Below, one piece after another: positions 1 to 7,726 of a stretch of 26,869 nt of DNA. A model generated the notes under the pieces. That model was not told where the DNA came from, made no database searches, and saw only the letters and a list, made by a program, of their open reading frames with translations. Position 1 is the stretch's first letter, and the number at the start of each line of letters is the position of its first letter. The position numbers were made by a program, and so were the translations under genes. Source of the DNA: an uncultured Saprospiraceae bacterium. GTDB lineage: Bacteria; Bacteroidota; Bacteroidia; Chitinophagales; Saprospiraceae. The stretch lies in the NCBI GenBank assembly GCA_937967535.1, contig CALCMV010000166.1, positions 1 to 26,869 on the forward strand, in the 5' to 3' direction.

Positions 1-47
1 TGTCTTTGTGACTTTGTGGCAAGGTTCTCATCATGTATAGTAGTATG
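1..47. repeat. Partial copy of a CACAAAG-type intergenic repeat
   Basis: The first 47 bases nearly match the reverse complement of the left arm of the inverted repeat at 16439-16564, sharing CTTTGTGACTTTGTGGCAAG and ATGTATAGTAGTATG with a few differences between. The other arm, if present, lies outside the window. The rest of the leader up to the gene stop at 169 shows nothing recognisable. Confidence 0.7.
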
Positions 48-168
48 GTCCAATTATGAGTATAGTATTTTGCATTCTCCTCTGCGAATGAGAATCTAAA
101 AATCAGGACACAAAGTTGGGAGGGTTTTGCGTTAGAGCATATTTTGAAAAGGAAGGTTTTGGCAAGGG

Positions 169-1767
169 CTATCGCTCCCAAATTTCGGATGTCCAAGTGC
201 TTACATTGCGCTCCGTTTTGGAAAAACTGATGCCAACAAGGTGAATGGTTTTTGGTGAATTGATATAGGATTTTAAGTAGTCTCTGTTTTTGATTTGTTT
301 GATGGCGTTTTCGGCGGGTTGGTCCAATTTAAATTCTATTAAATATAAAAATTCGTCCACCTCAATCATCAAATCCAAGCGTCCTTTGTGCTTGGTAATT
401 TCGGATTGTACGTACAGATTCATGAAACTTGTAATCAGGTAAATAATGGTGTGAAAATAACCTTCCCACATTTTAAAAGCTTCTTCTTCCGGTTTATTTT
501 TCGGGTGTAAATGGTAGGAAATATCGGCGAGGAGGATTTCTATTTGACGAACAAATTCTCCAACTTTTCCTTCTTCAAGCCCTTCCTGCATTCTGATAAG
601 CGCACCGTTTACCGTCGAATTTACTTTGTAGGTGAAGGCTTCTAATAGGTTGTGTATGAAGGCTCTATACACTTCCATATTGGGGTAGCCCAAGTAGTAT
701 TTTGCTTGATAACCTTTATATTCTATCCGCTTAACGGTCAGATAGCCCGTCTGAAAAAGTAAGCCGGACATATCAAGGTCTTCCAATGAAAATTTGTCGA
801 AAAAAGTATCATCTACTTTGACCTCTTCCAATTCCTGCGGATTGATGTGGGTATCCCGAATCGTCTCGACCAAAAAAGTAGGCGTGCCGGTAGCAAACCA
901 GAAATTTCGGAAGCGTTCTGATTTGAAAAAATTGAGTATAGAGAATGGATTATACAATTTGGTTTCGCCATCGTAGGAGTAACCATTATACCAAAGTTTT
1001 ATCCAGTCGAGCAATTGTTCACGGTTTATTTTGAATCGTTCGACAGGAAATTGGAGGCAATAATCCTTGAAATATTCCAGAAACTCTTCGTGTGTGATAC
1101 CCATTAAATCGTAAGGAGGGTTCATCGTCAAATCCTGCAAATTATTCAAATCCGAAAACAGGCTGACCTTGCTGAATTTCGATACGCCTGTGATGAACAA
1201 GAAGCGGAGATGTTGCTGCGAGTCCAAGTCTTTTAAGGGCGAAAAAAACTCCCGTAAAACGCCGCGATTGGCGGCTGCTTTTTTGGGTTCGGTCAGAAAA
1301 TCAACGATGGGTTTGCCGTATTCGTCCAACAGAATAACAACAGAGTTATATTTTTGTGAAATTTCTTCAATCAATATGCGAAATTGGTCAGCAATCCGAA
1401 TATCAGGTAGTTTTATATCAAATCTTTCACTGTGTTTTTGAAGGTCACGTTTAATCGAAACTCTCAATTCGTCGCTATCATATTCATGCCCATAAGCCGC
1501 AAAATTAAACTGCAAAACAGGATGTTTCTCCCAGTCATAATCCGTCTTTTCGGCAATGTACAAACCCTTAAATAATTCTTTTTCACCTTCAAAAATATAG
1601 CGTAAAGTTGTCAGTGTCAATGATTTACCAAAGCGACGCGGACGCGATAGGAAATACAACTTCCCTTTATCAATCAAATCAAATATCTGCCGCGTCTTGT
1701 CCACGTACAAATAGCCTTCTTCGATGATTTCTTTAAAATTTTGTAGCCCTATCGGTAGTTTTTTCAT
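169..1767 (-). CDS. AAA-ATPase-like / PD-(D/E)XK nuclease domain protein
   Basis: This is a 532-aa member of the Bacteroidota/Clostridia family that joins an N-terminal AAA-ATPase-like domain (Pfam AAA-ATPase_like) to a C-terminal PD-(D/E)XK domain. The N-terminus has the family opening (MKKLPIGLQNFKEIIEEGYL, then YVDKT). A Walker A motif, RPRRFGKS, lies at residues 42-49 and a Walker B, VVILLDE, at 143-149, followed by YGKPI where relatives usually have YDxPI. The nuclease core is visible near the end: GRLD with D465, then EFK at 478-480, then a QIKNRDY helix, i.e. D...ExK. The length is normal and the gene looks intact. Such genes often occur in many copies per genome and their physiological role is not established. 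It stands alone, convergent with nothing; the gap behind its start holds hairpins and an inverted repeat. The start is an ATG at 1765-1767. Confidence 0.9.
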   Translation of the reverse strand: MKKLPIGLQNFKEIIEEGYLYVDKTRQIFDLIDKGKLYFLSRPRRFGKSLTLTTLRYIFEGEKELFKGLYIAEKTDYDWEKHPVLQFNFAAYGHEYDSDELRVSIKRDLQKHSERFDIKLPDIRIADQFRILIEEISQKYNSVVILLDEYGKPIVDFLTEPKKAAANRGVLREFFSPLKDLDSQQHLRFLFITGVSKFSKVSLFSDLNNLQDLTMNPPYDLMGITHEEFLEYFKDYCLQFPVERFKINREQLLDWIKLWYNGYSYDGETKLYNPFSILNFFKSERFRNFWFATGTPTFLVETIRDTHINPQELEEVKVDDTFFDKFSLEDLDMSGLLFQTGYLTVKRIEYKGYQAKYYLGYPNMEVYRAFIHNLLEAFTYKVNSTVNGALIRMQEGLEEGKVGEFVRQIEILLADISYHLHPKNKPEEEAFKMWEGYFHTIIYLITSFMNLYVQSEITKHKGRLDLMIEVDEFLYLIEFKLDQPAENAIKQIKNRDYLKSYINSPKTIHLVGISFSKTERNVSTWTSEIWER

Positions 1768-1936
1768 ATCTGTAAAGATAGGGAAAATTTCGGATTCCTA
1801 AGTTGCTACCTTATACACACTTATACGCTGATTTAGAGAAACCAATCCCGACAAAAGCATAAGGATAGCGGATGAGTCCGCCTGCTGTTTTGTCACCGAG
1901 TTGGTGTTCGCTGAACGAATTTAAGGCTAAGTTTTC

Positions 1937-1967
1937 AAAGGTGCAGTACAGGCTGCAAACCTTTTTT
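1937..1967 (+). terminator. Hairpin plus T-tract, plus-strand terminator-like
   Basis: AAAGGT (1937-1942) pairs with ACCTTT (1959-1964) and GCAG (1943-1946) with CTGC (1953-1956), with a 6-nt loop and an AA bulge. It runs directly into six T (1962-1967). It faces no annotated upstream plus-strand gene, so it may end a small RNA or be a chance structure. Confidence 0.35.
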
Positions 1968-1996
1968 GTGTCATATTATTGATTCCACGACAACTT

Positions 1997-2180
1997 GACT
2001 TTGGACATTGGGGGAATTCGGTAACTAGGAAATTAGGTAAAACACTCATAATCAATAAATGTATTATTTGTGTTTTATTTCAAATTAGTTTTATTGCAAT
2101 TTTTATTCTACTGATAAATAACAAATTATACCTTCGTTAGCCTAATTACCTAATTCCCCTGTTACCTAATGCCCAAAGTC
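1997..2180. repeat. Inverted repeat, ACTTTGGAC family, copy A
   Basis: The left arm begins GACTTTGGACATT and continues through GGTAAC and ATTAGGTAA; the right arm ends with TTACCTAATTCCCC, GTTACCT and AATGCCCAAAGTC. The arms are about 35-44 nt, with a roughly 10-nt extra block in the left arm, around an AT-rich core of about 100 nt. Copy B at 13623-13814 has related arms but an unrelated core. The overall shape resembles a small non-autonomous element, but no clear target-site duplication was identified. Confidence 0.75.
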
Positions 2181-2440
2181 CAGACGACAATATTTATGTA
2201 AAAAATAACACCGAAAGTGGCGGGTTAAGAATTTTTTTTAATTTTTTCTTAACCTTTAAGCAACGTTTTTCCCTAAACTCTCGTTATTATATATAGTTTA
2301 CAAAACGATAAAAATTGACTTTTGCAAAAACATGACACGATAAAATATATTAAAAAGCTAAATTATTTTATTTTATAAAATATATGTCGTAATTTGGCTG
2401 CTAAATATTATCTTTTAACACACTAACCCGAAGGCAAAAA

Positions 2441-3121
2441 ATGAAGCAATTAAAAACAATATTATTACTACTATCAATTTCCTGTTTACTTTTCGTTGTT
2501 ACAGCAAAAGAAATACCTTCTATACCTATAGATGAAAAAACAGAAATTGCCTACTTACCTCCCGGACCTGCCAACCCCGCAGCCAGAGCTATGATGGATA
2601 GCATTTACCAACGTTATGATGAGTTCAAATCCCTCAAAGTTGATATGGTACTGACCACAGGTTATCAAAACAATACCGCTACCGACACCATTCGGGGTTT
2701 TATGGATGGTCAAAAATATCGCCTCGAAATGCCGCACCAAGACATAATACACGATGGTAAAAAAGTATGGTTTTACGACAAACAATCTAAAAAAGTGTCT
2801 AACAAAGTCGATAAGCCCGACGAAGCCAACTTCATTTACCCGATAAATACCATCAAAACTTGGGAAAATGCCTTCAGCTACTCTATCACCGGCGAGTTAG
2901 ACTTGGGCGAACATACGTTCGTCAAGATGTCTTTCATCCCAAAAACCAATAATCCCGATTCAGACTCTTCACAAATCAATTTATTCATAGATAAACATAA
3001 TTTCCAAATTCTAAAAATTACTTTCTTACAGTCGAATGGTTACATTCACATGTTGGATTACCATGATTTAGAGGCGAATATTAAAATTGACCCATTGCTG
3101 TTTGTGCTTGATATTTCTTAG
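2441..3121 (+). CDS. LolA-like outer-membrane lipoprotein carrier family protein
   Basis: A 226-aa secreted protein. Residues 1-22 form a signal peptide ending VVTA, with cleavage expected before KE. The mature part has the LolA/LolB-like half-barrel pattern: an N-terminal helix (MMDSIYQRYDEFKSLKVDM) followed by strands containing GFMDGQKYRLEMP, IIHDGKKVWFYDKQSKKVS, then a PINT segment. LolA proteins carry lipoproteins across the periplasm from LolCDE to the outer membrane; Bacteroidota have several divergent LolA-like paralogs, so this need not be the main carrier. The C-terminus stops at LLFVLDIS, where I would expect about ten more residues in typical relatives, so a slight C-terminal truncation is possible. 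The gene is monocistronic, with mscL downstream after a 332-base gap. Confidence 0.7.
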   Translation: MKQLKTILLLLSISCLLFVVTAKEIPSIPIDEKTEIAYLPPGPANPAARAMMDSIYQRYDEFKSLKVDMVLTTGYQNNTATDTIRGFMDGQKYRLEMPHQDIIHDGKKVWFYDKQSKKVSNKVDKPDEANFIYPINTIKTWENAFSYSITGELDLGEHTFVKMSFIPKTNNPDSDSSQINLFIDKHNFQILKITFLQSNGYIHMLDYHDLEANIKIDPLLFVLDIS

Positions 3122-3218
3122 GGCAGACATGCTCTTAATTTTTGCACATAAGTGTGGGCTTGAATGACTACTAAGCGACACTTTTAATTATGATAATTCA
3201 TTGAAGAATTGTTTTTTT

Positions 3219-3256
3219 AAACTTAAACTTTCCCAACAACTGTACGGGATAAACTT
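3219..3256. repeat. 38-bp dispersed repeat, copy 1
   Basis: It runs from AAACTTAAACTTTCCC to CGGGATAAACTT and matches 11315-11352 with two differences (A/G and A/C). TCCC and GGGA can pair, so it may form a small hairpin. Both copies lie in intergenic DNA. Confidence 0.75.
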
Positions 3257-3368
3257 GTACTTCCTCTTACCGGATATTCGGATTTCTTACATTGAGATTT
3301 TGCTAAGCCACAAAAAAAAATGTGATAAGAAATACTTTTTTGTGAATTTTTCGTCATATTTGTGACAT

Positions 3369-3376
3369 TAGTTTTG
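3369..3376 (+). promoter_or_regulatory. Candidate -7 box for mscL (TAGTTTTG)
   Basis: TAGTTTTG fits the Bacteroidota -7 consensus TAnnTTTG exactly. No clean TTTG -33 element sits at the usual spacing (the nearest, 3339-3342, is about 26 nt upstream). It would give an untranslated leader of roughly 70 nt before the mscL ATG at 3454. Confidence 0.4.
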
Positions 3377-3453
3377 CTAAAAAAGTTGATAGCAGATGAT
3401 TCTACTCTCTCTATCAGCTATTTCATTTTTTCTAACCAAATCTTAATTTAGTT

Positions 3454-3846
3454 ATGTTTAAAGAATTTAAAGAGTTTATCCTGACCGGAAATGTAGTTGA
3501 TTTCGCTGTGGCAGTTATCCTTGCAGGTGCAGTTGGCTTGGTCGTTAATGGTTTTGTAAATGACATTGTTATGCCTGTCGTTGGTCACTTTGCAGGTGGT
3601 ATGGATTTCGCTAACTTGAAAGTTGTATTGAGCGAAGCCGTAGGAAAAGAAGGTACAGAAGGCTATGTAGCTGAAAATGCTATCCGTTGGGGGGCATGGA
3701 TCAATACTATCATCAATCTTCTGATTGTAGGTTTCGTTTTATTTATGATTGTGAGAGCTTACAATAAAGCAAGAGGTGGCGCACCTGATGCGGGTCCTAC
3801 CGATATTGACCTCTTGACAGAAATCAGAGACGCGCTGAAAAAATAA
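3454..3846 (+). CDS. mscL: Large-conductance mechanosensitive channel MscL
   Basis: A 130-aa inner-membrane channel that opens under high membrane tension and releases solutes on osmotic downshock. The N-terminal amphipathic helix MFKEFKEFILTGNVVDFAVA is the family signature. TM1 spans about residues 14-42 (with the pore-lining AVILAGAVGLVVNGFVND stretch) and TM2 about 79-103 (INTIINLLIVGFVLFMIVRA). The C-terminal cytoplasmic helix DLLTEIRDALKK, which forms the pentamer bundle, is present. The length is slightly shorter than E. coli MscL (136 aa). It is a single-gene unit closed by two tandem hairpins. The identification is firm; the ATG at 3454 aligns with the family start. Confidence 0.97.
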   Translation: MFKEFKEFILTGNVVDFAVAVILAGAVGLVVNGFVNDIVMPVVGHFAGGMDFANLKVVLSEAVGKEGTEGYVAENAIRWGAWINTIINLLIVGFVLFMIVRAYNKARGGAPDAGPTDIDLLTEIRDALKK

Positions 3847-3848
3847 AT

Positions 3849-3877
3849 CTCAAACGACAATAGAAATTGTTGTTGAG
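3849..3877 (+). terminator. First hairpin after mscL
   Basis: CTCAAACGACAAT (3849-3861) pairs with ATTGTTGTTGAG (3866-3877), with one bulge and one G-T pair, around an AGAA tetraloop. It is followed by CCTTTTT. It begins two bases after the mscL stop codon. Confidence 0.55.
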
Positions 3878-3893
3878 CCTTTTTCAACATATA

Positions 3894-3928
3894 AAAACCG
3901 ATATTGATGTATTTCAATATCGGTTTTT
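3894..3928 (+). terminator. Second hairpin after mscL, intrinsic terminator
   Basis: ACCGATATTGA (3897-3907) is perfectly complementary to TCAATATCGGT (3914-3924), with a 6-nt loop, flanked by A and T runs, so it can act on both strands. It lies between mscL and the convergent hydrolase gene. A second perfect 7-bp stem (ACGTGAA/TTCACGT) lies at 3981-3999. Confidence 0.75.
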
Positions 3929-4053
3929 CTTTTTATGTCTATGTACTTAGAGAAAGTACTTCTACATTGACTCTTATTGGACGTGAACATATTTCACGTA
4001 TGACTGGGACTGCCGACTTTTAGTGAATGTTTTACCTAAGATAAGTTAGCCAA

Positions 4054-5250
4054 TTACTCATTGAGCAAGCCACGCAATTCTCTGGTACTCAAAAAACCAC
4101 CACGCAAACAATTGGTCAGTACAATCACCGTTTTTTCCGAATAAGGCATCCGAATAAAATATGAAGTATAGCCTTTCCACCAGCCGGTGTGGTGTACTAT
4201 TCTGTCGCCATTACCTTGTGTATTGATGCGCCAGCCCATGCCATAATTGTCGTGAGCATACAGGCGACGGTGGGCGGGGGTGAAGGCAAGTTCAGCCGTT
4301 TCTGGACAAAGAAGCGCATTGTCGTAAAAAGATTGGTCGAAGCGAAAAAGGTCTTCCACGCTTGCGTAAATCCCTTTATCGCCGACCACGCCATTGTAGT
4401 GCGAATCGGCTATTTTTCGGCGGCGTTTGTCGTGTCCGAGTGTAGTAGGGAGCGATTCTTCATCTTTTTGATAGACGAAGGCATCGTGCATCCCAAGCGG
4501 CTCAAAAATATATTTTTCCATGAAGTCACTATATGTCTCGCCGCTTGCGCGTTCGATGATAGAGGCGAGCAGTATATAGTTGGTATTCACGTAGTTGTAG
4601 CGATAATTGGGGCGATAATAGCGATTGGGGCGATAGACTTCCATGAGGCAAAGCACATCATCATTGGTGATGGTTTTGCTCCAATCTTCCCAATGTTTGT
4701 CGCTAAAATAAAGGTATTCCGGCAAGCCTGATTTTTGTATCAGCAGATGCTCAATCGTCACGCCATCGTAGGGAAATTTCGGAATAAATTTTTGAATAGA
4801 ATCTTTAACGGAGAGATAGCCCCAATCCTGCAACATCAGCACCGCCGTAGAAGTCAGCGGCTTGGTTACGGAGGCAAGTTGAAAGGGGCTTTGAGTGGTC
4901 AATTGGTCGCGTTTGCCACGAATATCGCCGTAGCCAAACGCGCCTTTATACACAATTTTCCCTTGTTCGGCAAACAAGACCGTACCATTGAACACCCGCC
5001 TGTCATATCTGCGTTTGAAATAGCGTTCAATTTTGTTGATTAATGTTTCGTCTATTACTTCTTCCTCCGGCACCACTACAGGCTCAAAGCCTGCCGTAAT
5101 TGGACGCGGCGGCGTGTAAGCAATTTTTTTTACGGAGAGGGAAATTAATAGAACGGGCAGCAGACTCATCAGCATGACGAGTCTGTTTATATTTCTATAT
5201 TTTATATTTGCCATCTTGTGTGTAGACATAAAGAGGTGCAAACTTCTCAA
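4054..5250 (-). CDS. Serine hydrolase, beta-lactamase (class C/PBP-like) family
   Basis: A 398-aa exported serine hydrolase of the Pfam Beta-lactamase family, whose members include DD-peptidases, esterases and class C beta-lactamases. All three active-site motifs are visible: SVTK at 127-130 (nucleophile Ser127 and Lys130), YVN at 220-222, and HTG at 354-356 in place of KTG. A hydrophobic segment at about residues 24-40 would direct export or anchor the protein. The HTG form and the family context fit a peptidase or esterase better than a resistance enzyme, but the substrate cannot be read from sequence. Alternative starts exist at Met8 and Met13, closer to the hydrophobic segment. The gene is monocistronic and convergent with mscL. 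Confidence 0.88.
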   Translation of the reverse strand: MRSLHLFMSTHKMANIKYRNINRLVMLMSLLPVLLISLSVKKIAYTPPRPITAGFEPVVVPEEEVIDETLINKIERYFKRRYDRRVFNGTVLFAEQGKIVYKGAFGYGDIRGKRDQLTTQSPFQLASVTKPLTSTAVLMLQDWGYLSVKDSIQKFIPKFPYDGVTIEHLLIQKSGLPEYLYFSDKHWEDWSKTITNDDVLCLMEVYRPNRYYRPNYRYNYVNTNYILLASIIERASGETYSDFMEKYIFEPLGMHDAFVYQKDEESLPTTLGHDKRRRKIADSHYNGVVGDKGIYASVEDLFRFDQSFYDNALLCPETAELAFTPAHRRLYAHDNYGMGWRINTQGNGDRIVHHTGWWKGYTSYFIRMPYSEKTVIVLTNCLRGGFLSTRELRGLLNE

Positions 5251-5410
5251 TTTTTTTTAAAAAATCAAAGTTTGTTTCGTCTTATAAAAGTCAGTTTTAC
5301 GCACAATCTGCACTTTTACTGTCAAGTAGGTGTAATTTTTTTTGTTTATCAGTGCTTCTCATGGTTTCATTATTCATATTGATAAGAACAATGATGAAGT
5401 CTTAGCGCAT

Positions 5411-5878
5411 TTATGCAGCACTAACCAAACCGACTTTGACGGCATTGAGTCCTTTCGCACCCATTTCTATTTCAAAAGTCACTTTATCATTTTGCTTGAG
5501 CAAACCGCCATCAATATTGTTGGCGTGGACAAATATGCTTTCTCTTGATTCGCTATCAATGATAAAACCGTAGCCTTTTTCTTCATTGAAAAACTTCACT
5601 TTACCGCGTCGTTCTTCGTTGATAGGTACATCGTAGCGAGAGGAGGCACCAAGTTGAATATCTTCTACTTTGATTTCTCTTTTCTTTGACGGGTCGGGTG
5701 GGGTAGAGGACAGATTACCGTTTTCGTCTACATAGGCGATTTGTTCTTCAAAGGTTTTTTTGCCTTGTTCGGCTCTTTCGAGTTTTCGTTGTTGGCGGCG
5801 TTCAAATTTTTCCTGCTTTTTTTTGCGGCGTTTTTTCTCCATTTCTTTTTTATTAAACGATTGTTGCGATTTAGCCAT
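5411..5878 (-). CDS. Cold-shock domain protein with basic N-terminal extension
   Basis: A 155-aa nucleic-acid-binding protein. The cold-shock domain occupies about residues 91-150, with the RNP1-type motif KGYGFI (101-106) and the RNP2-type motif SIFVHA (114-119), the RNA/ssDNA-binding surface of CspA proteins. Residues 1-42 are almost entirely Lys/Arg/Gln/Glu (KKEMEKKRRKKKQEKFERRQ), probably a charged helix that may add RNA or ribosome affinity. This architecture is common in Bacteroidota. A perfect -7 box lies about 210 nt upstream of the start, implying a long leader as in many cold-shock mRNAs. The likely role is RNA chaperoning during stress or cold. Confidence 0.9.
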   Translation of the reverse strand: MAKSQQSFNKKEMEKKRRKKKQEKFERRQQRKLERAEQGKKTFEEQIAYVDENGNLSSTPPDPSKKREIKVEDIQLGASSRYDVPINEERRGKVKFFNEEKGYGFIIDSESRESIFVHANNIDGGLLKQNDKVTFEIEMGAKGLNAVKVGLVSAA

Positions 5879-6179
5879 AAATTGATTTAAAAGATGAGTG
5901 AATACCAGAAATTGACATTCGGATGATATTGGATAGATTGGGTCGTATAAAAACTACATAATATGACTGCTCTATCCCAAATGAAAATGTTCCGAGTTCT
6001 CTGATTATGAATTCTCTTGAAAGGAAAGACTATTGAAATAATTGAATAGACAATGTGAACAACAACCTATTAGACAAGAAAGTTCCACAAAGGTAATAAA
6101 AAACCTTCAGTTTTTTTGATTTTTGATTGCCTTTTTTGTGTGTAATATGTGAATTATTAATTATTTGTAAAGTCAAAAA
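5879..6179. other. 301-base gap, probable long leader of the cold-shock gene
   Basis: No gene is seen. The gap lies upstream of the minus-strand cold-shock gene and downstream of the minus-strand flavoprotein gene. It contains the -7 box at 6088-6095; everything between that box and 5878 would be transcribed leader. Confidence 0.45.
6088..6095 (-). promoter_or_regulatory. Candidate -7 box for the cold-shock gene
   Basis: On the minus strand this reads TACCTTTG, an exact match to TAnnTTTG and the same octamer found before the TonB receptor. No obvious TTTG -33 box is at the usual distance. It would place transcription start about 200 nt before the ATG. Confidence 0.45.
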
Positions 6180-7397
6180 TCACCCAAGTTTTCCTGCGAT
6201 AAATCCCGTTGTCCATGCTGCTTGAAAATTAAAACCGCCCGTAATGCCGTCAATATCCATTACTTCACCCGCAAAATAGAGGTTTGGACAGACGCGGCTT
6301 TGCATCGTTTTTGGGTCAATGCTATCAAGGCTTACACCACCGCAAGTCACAAATTCCTCTTTGAAAGTCGTCTTACCTTTTACCTGATAAACATCATTGG
6401 CGAGTGTTGAGGTGAGTTTATTTCGGACTTTTTTGCCCAGTTCATTCCAGCGTTTTTCTGCGGGAATTTCGCTGCGCTTGAGCAGGTAAAGCCACAAGCG
6501 TTGTGGCAAGGCAAAAGGCTTCACACTCGACAACATTTTCTGCGGATGCTCCTGCGCGACGCTCTGCAAAGCAGCAATCACAGCTTCTTGATTTGGTGTA
6601 TTTACCCAATTAATTTGCGCTTTAAATTTGTAATTTTTTTCACTCAAAATCCGTGCGCCCAATGACGATAATTTCAAAATCGCCGGACCACTCATCCCCC
6701 AATGCGTCACCAAAACCGGACCTTCGGCTTTCAGTTTTGTACCTTGTATACTGACGAGCGCGTGTTCTGCAACCACTCCGGGCAATTTGGTCACAGCCTC
6801 CGAAGGCATATTGAAGGTAAATAATGAAGGCACCGGCTCAACTATCTGATGCCCAAGTCTTTCCAGCCATTCCAAAGCCCGTCTTTTCGGCGAACCACCC
6901 GTAGCCACAATGACTTTATCGAAGCTCTGCGGCTCGGTGTTTTTCTCCAAAAACTCTAAGCGAAGCCTGTCGCCTGTCGTTGGGTGAATAGCTTTTACGC
7001 CTCTGCTCATTTCGATTTGTATGCCGAGTTTTTGCACCGCTTTCATCAGGCAATCAATGATAGTTTGTGAGCTATCTGATACCGGAAAAACGCGCCCGTC
7101 TGCCTCCGTTTTGAGTACCACGCCACGCGATTCAAACCACAGCATCGTATCTTTCGGATGAAAAACGTTGAAGGCTTTCTTCAAAATTCTGCCGCCTCGC
7201 GGATAGGCTTCTATGAGTTGCTTCGCGCCTGTACAACCCGTTGTCACATTGCACCTGCCACCGCCCGATATGCGTACTTTCGCCAATAGTTTATTTGATT
7301 TCTCGAAAAGAATGACCTGCGCCGTAGCGTACTGTTCTTTTGCCGATATTGCCGCAAAAAAACCGGCTGCACCGCCGCCTATGATGGCTATTTTCAT
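6180..7397 (-). CDS. BaiN/YhiN (HI0933-like) FAD-dependent oxidoreductase
   Basis: A 405-aa flavoprotein of the HI0933-like family. The N-terminal FAD-binding Rossmann motif is IIGGGAAG (5-12), followed by FEKSNKLLAK (31-40) and the family signature SGGGRCN (44-50). The C-terminal FAD-contact region includes LYFAGEVMDIDGITGGFN, then QAAWTTGFIAG. The family is widespread; a few members act on bile-acid intermediates (BaiN) or other small molecules, but for most, including this one, the substrate is unknown. The length is normal and all core motifs are intact. The gene stands alone, with repeat-rich DNA upstream. The ATG at 7395-7397 starts directly at the Rossmann strand, so the start is secure. 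Confidence 0.92.
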   Translation of the reverse strand: MKIAIIGGGAAGFFAAISAKEQYATAQVILFEKSNKLLAKVRISGGGRCNVTTGCTGAKQLIEAYPRGGRILKKAFNVFHPKDTMLWFESRGVVLKTEADGRVFPVSDSSQTIIDCLMKAVQKLGIQIEMSRGVKAIHPTTGDRLRLEFLEKNTEPQSFDKVIVATGGSPKRRALEWLERLGHQIVEPVPSLFTFNMPSEAVTKLPGVVAEHALVSIQGTKLKAEGPVLVTHWGMSGPAILKLSSLGARILSEKNYKFKAQINWVNTPNQEAVIAALQSVAQEHPQKMLSSVKPFALPQRLWLYLLKRSEIPAEKRWNELGKKVRNKLTSTLANDVYQVKGKTTFKEEFVTCGGVSLDSIDPKTMQSRVCPNLYFAGEVMDIDGITGGFNFQAAWTTGFIAGKLG

Positions 7398-7478
7398 TTT
7401 AATAAATTACTGGTTGCCAATATGTTCGTCAATTTTGACTTTTGAATGAAAAATTTTGAATGATAAAAAATTTTGGTA

Positions 7479-7619
7479 GTGTTCGATAAAAATAGGGTAA
7501 ATGATTATATGCGAGTTGCAAGGCGAATCCCTTTGTTAAAAGTAGATATTTGAGTATTCAGACAGCCATTTTTCATAAAAACATTCGCCTTGCAACTATT
7601 CCCTATTTTACTCGAACAC
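7479..7619. repeat. Inverted repeat, GTGTTCGA...AGTTGCAAGGCGAAT
   Basis: AGTTGCAAGGCGAAT (7514-7528) is perfectly complementary to 7583-7597. The outer block GTGTTCGATAAAAATAGGG (7479-7497) matches the reverse complement of 7601-7619 at 17 of 19 positions. The core is about 54 nt. The words TGCAAGGCGAAT and GCGAGTTGC recur at about 18426 and 25670. Confidence 0.8.
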
Positions 7620-7644
7620 CTCCAAACTATTCTTTGTTAATTTT

Positions 7645-7726
7645 TAATTATCAACAAAAAACAAAGTAAAATTTAAATTAATTTGTCATTCAAAATTCAT
7701 CATTCAAAATTTGGCGAAGACATTGA
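7645..7726 (+). repeat. Dispersed repeat, 82-bp copy
   Basis: It matches the reverse complement of 12893-12960 along its whole length with about three substitutions, plus a 14-bp extra segment that duplicates CATTCAAAATTCAT-like sequence. It ends with TTTGGCGAAGACATTGA. The two copies flank the pair of T9SS cargo genes in opposite orientations. Confidence 0.85.

Larger units (their letters stand above)
1768..2440. other. 673-base intergenic region with hairpins and an inverted repeat
   Basis: No credible gene is seen. Positions 1850-1967 hold three successive potential hairpins, the last one followed by six T. Positions 1997-2180 form a long inverted repeat listed separately. The remainder up to 2440 is AT-rich. 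A weak -7-like octamer, GACTTTTG at 2317-2324 (one mismatch to TAnnTTTG), could serve the LolA-like gene. Confidence 0.6.
3122..3453. other. 332-base intergenic region with a shared 38-bp repeat
   Basis: No gene is seen. It holds the 38-bp repeat at 3219-3256, a -7-like box at 3369-3376 and, in the likely mscL leader, the short pairing words TGATAG and CTATCA. ACATGCTCTTAA just after the LolA-like stop recurs at 13464-13475. Confidence 0.6.

Noticed and set aside
1868..1882. GCGGATGAGTCCGC resembles the CUGAUGA-stem II part of a hammerhead ribozyme
   Set aside because: The conserved U of CUGAUGA is G here, no CGAAA follows at the right place with a matching stem II, and no cleavage-site stem III is evident.
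3127..3138. ACATGCTCTTAA word recurring at 13464-13475, with an 11-base match at 26729-26739
   Set aside because: It is only 11-12 bases long and one copy lies in a coding region; recurrence could be chance or a weak remnant, so no family is claimed.
4189..4731. 180-codon plus-strand frame
   Set aside because: It is antisense to the serine hydrolase, which has all catalytic motifs; no motif is seen in the antisense frame.
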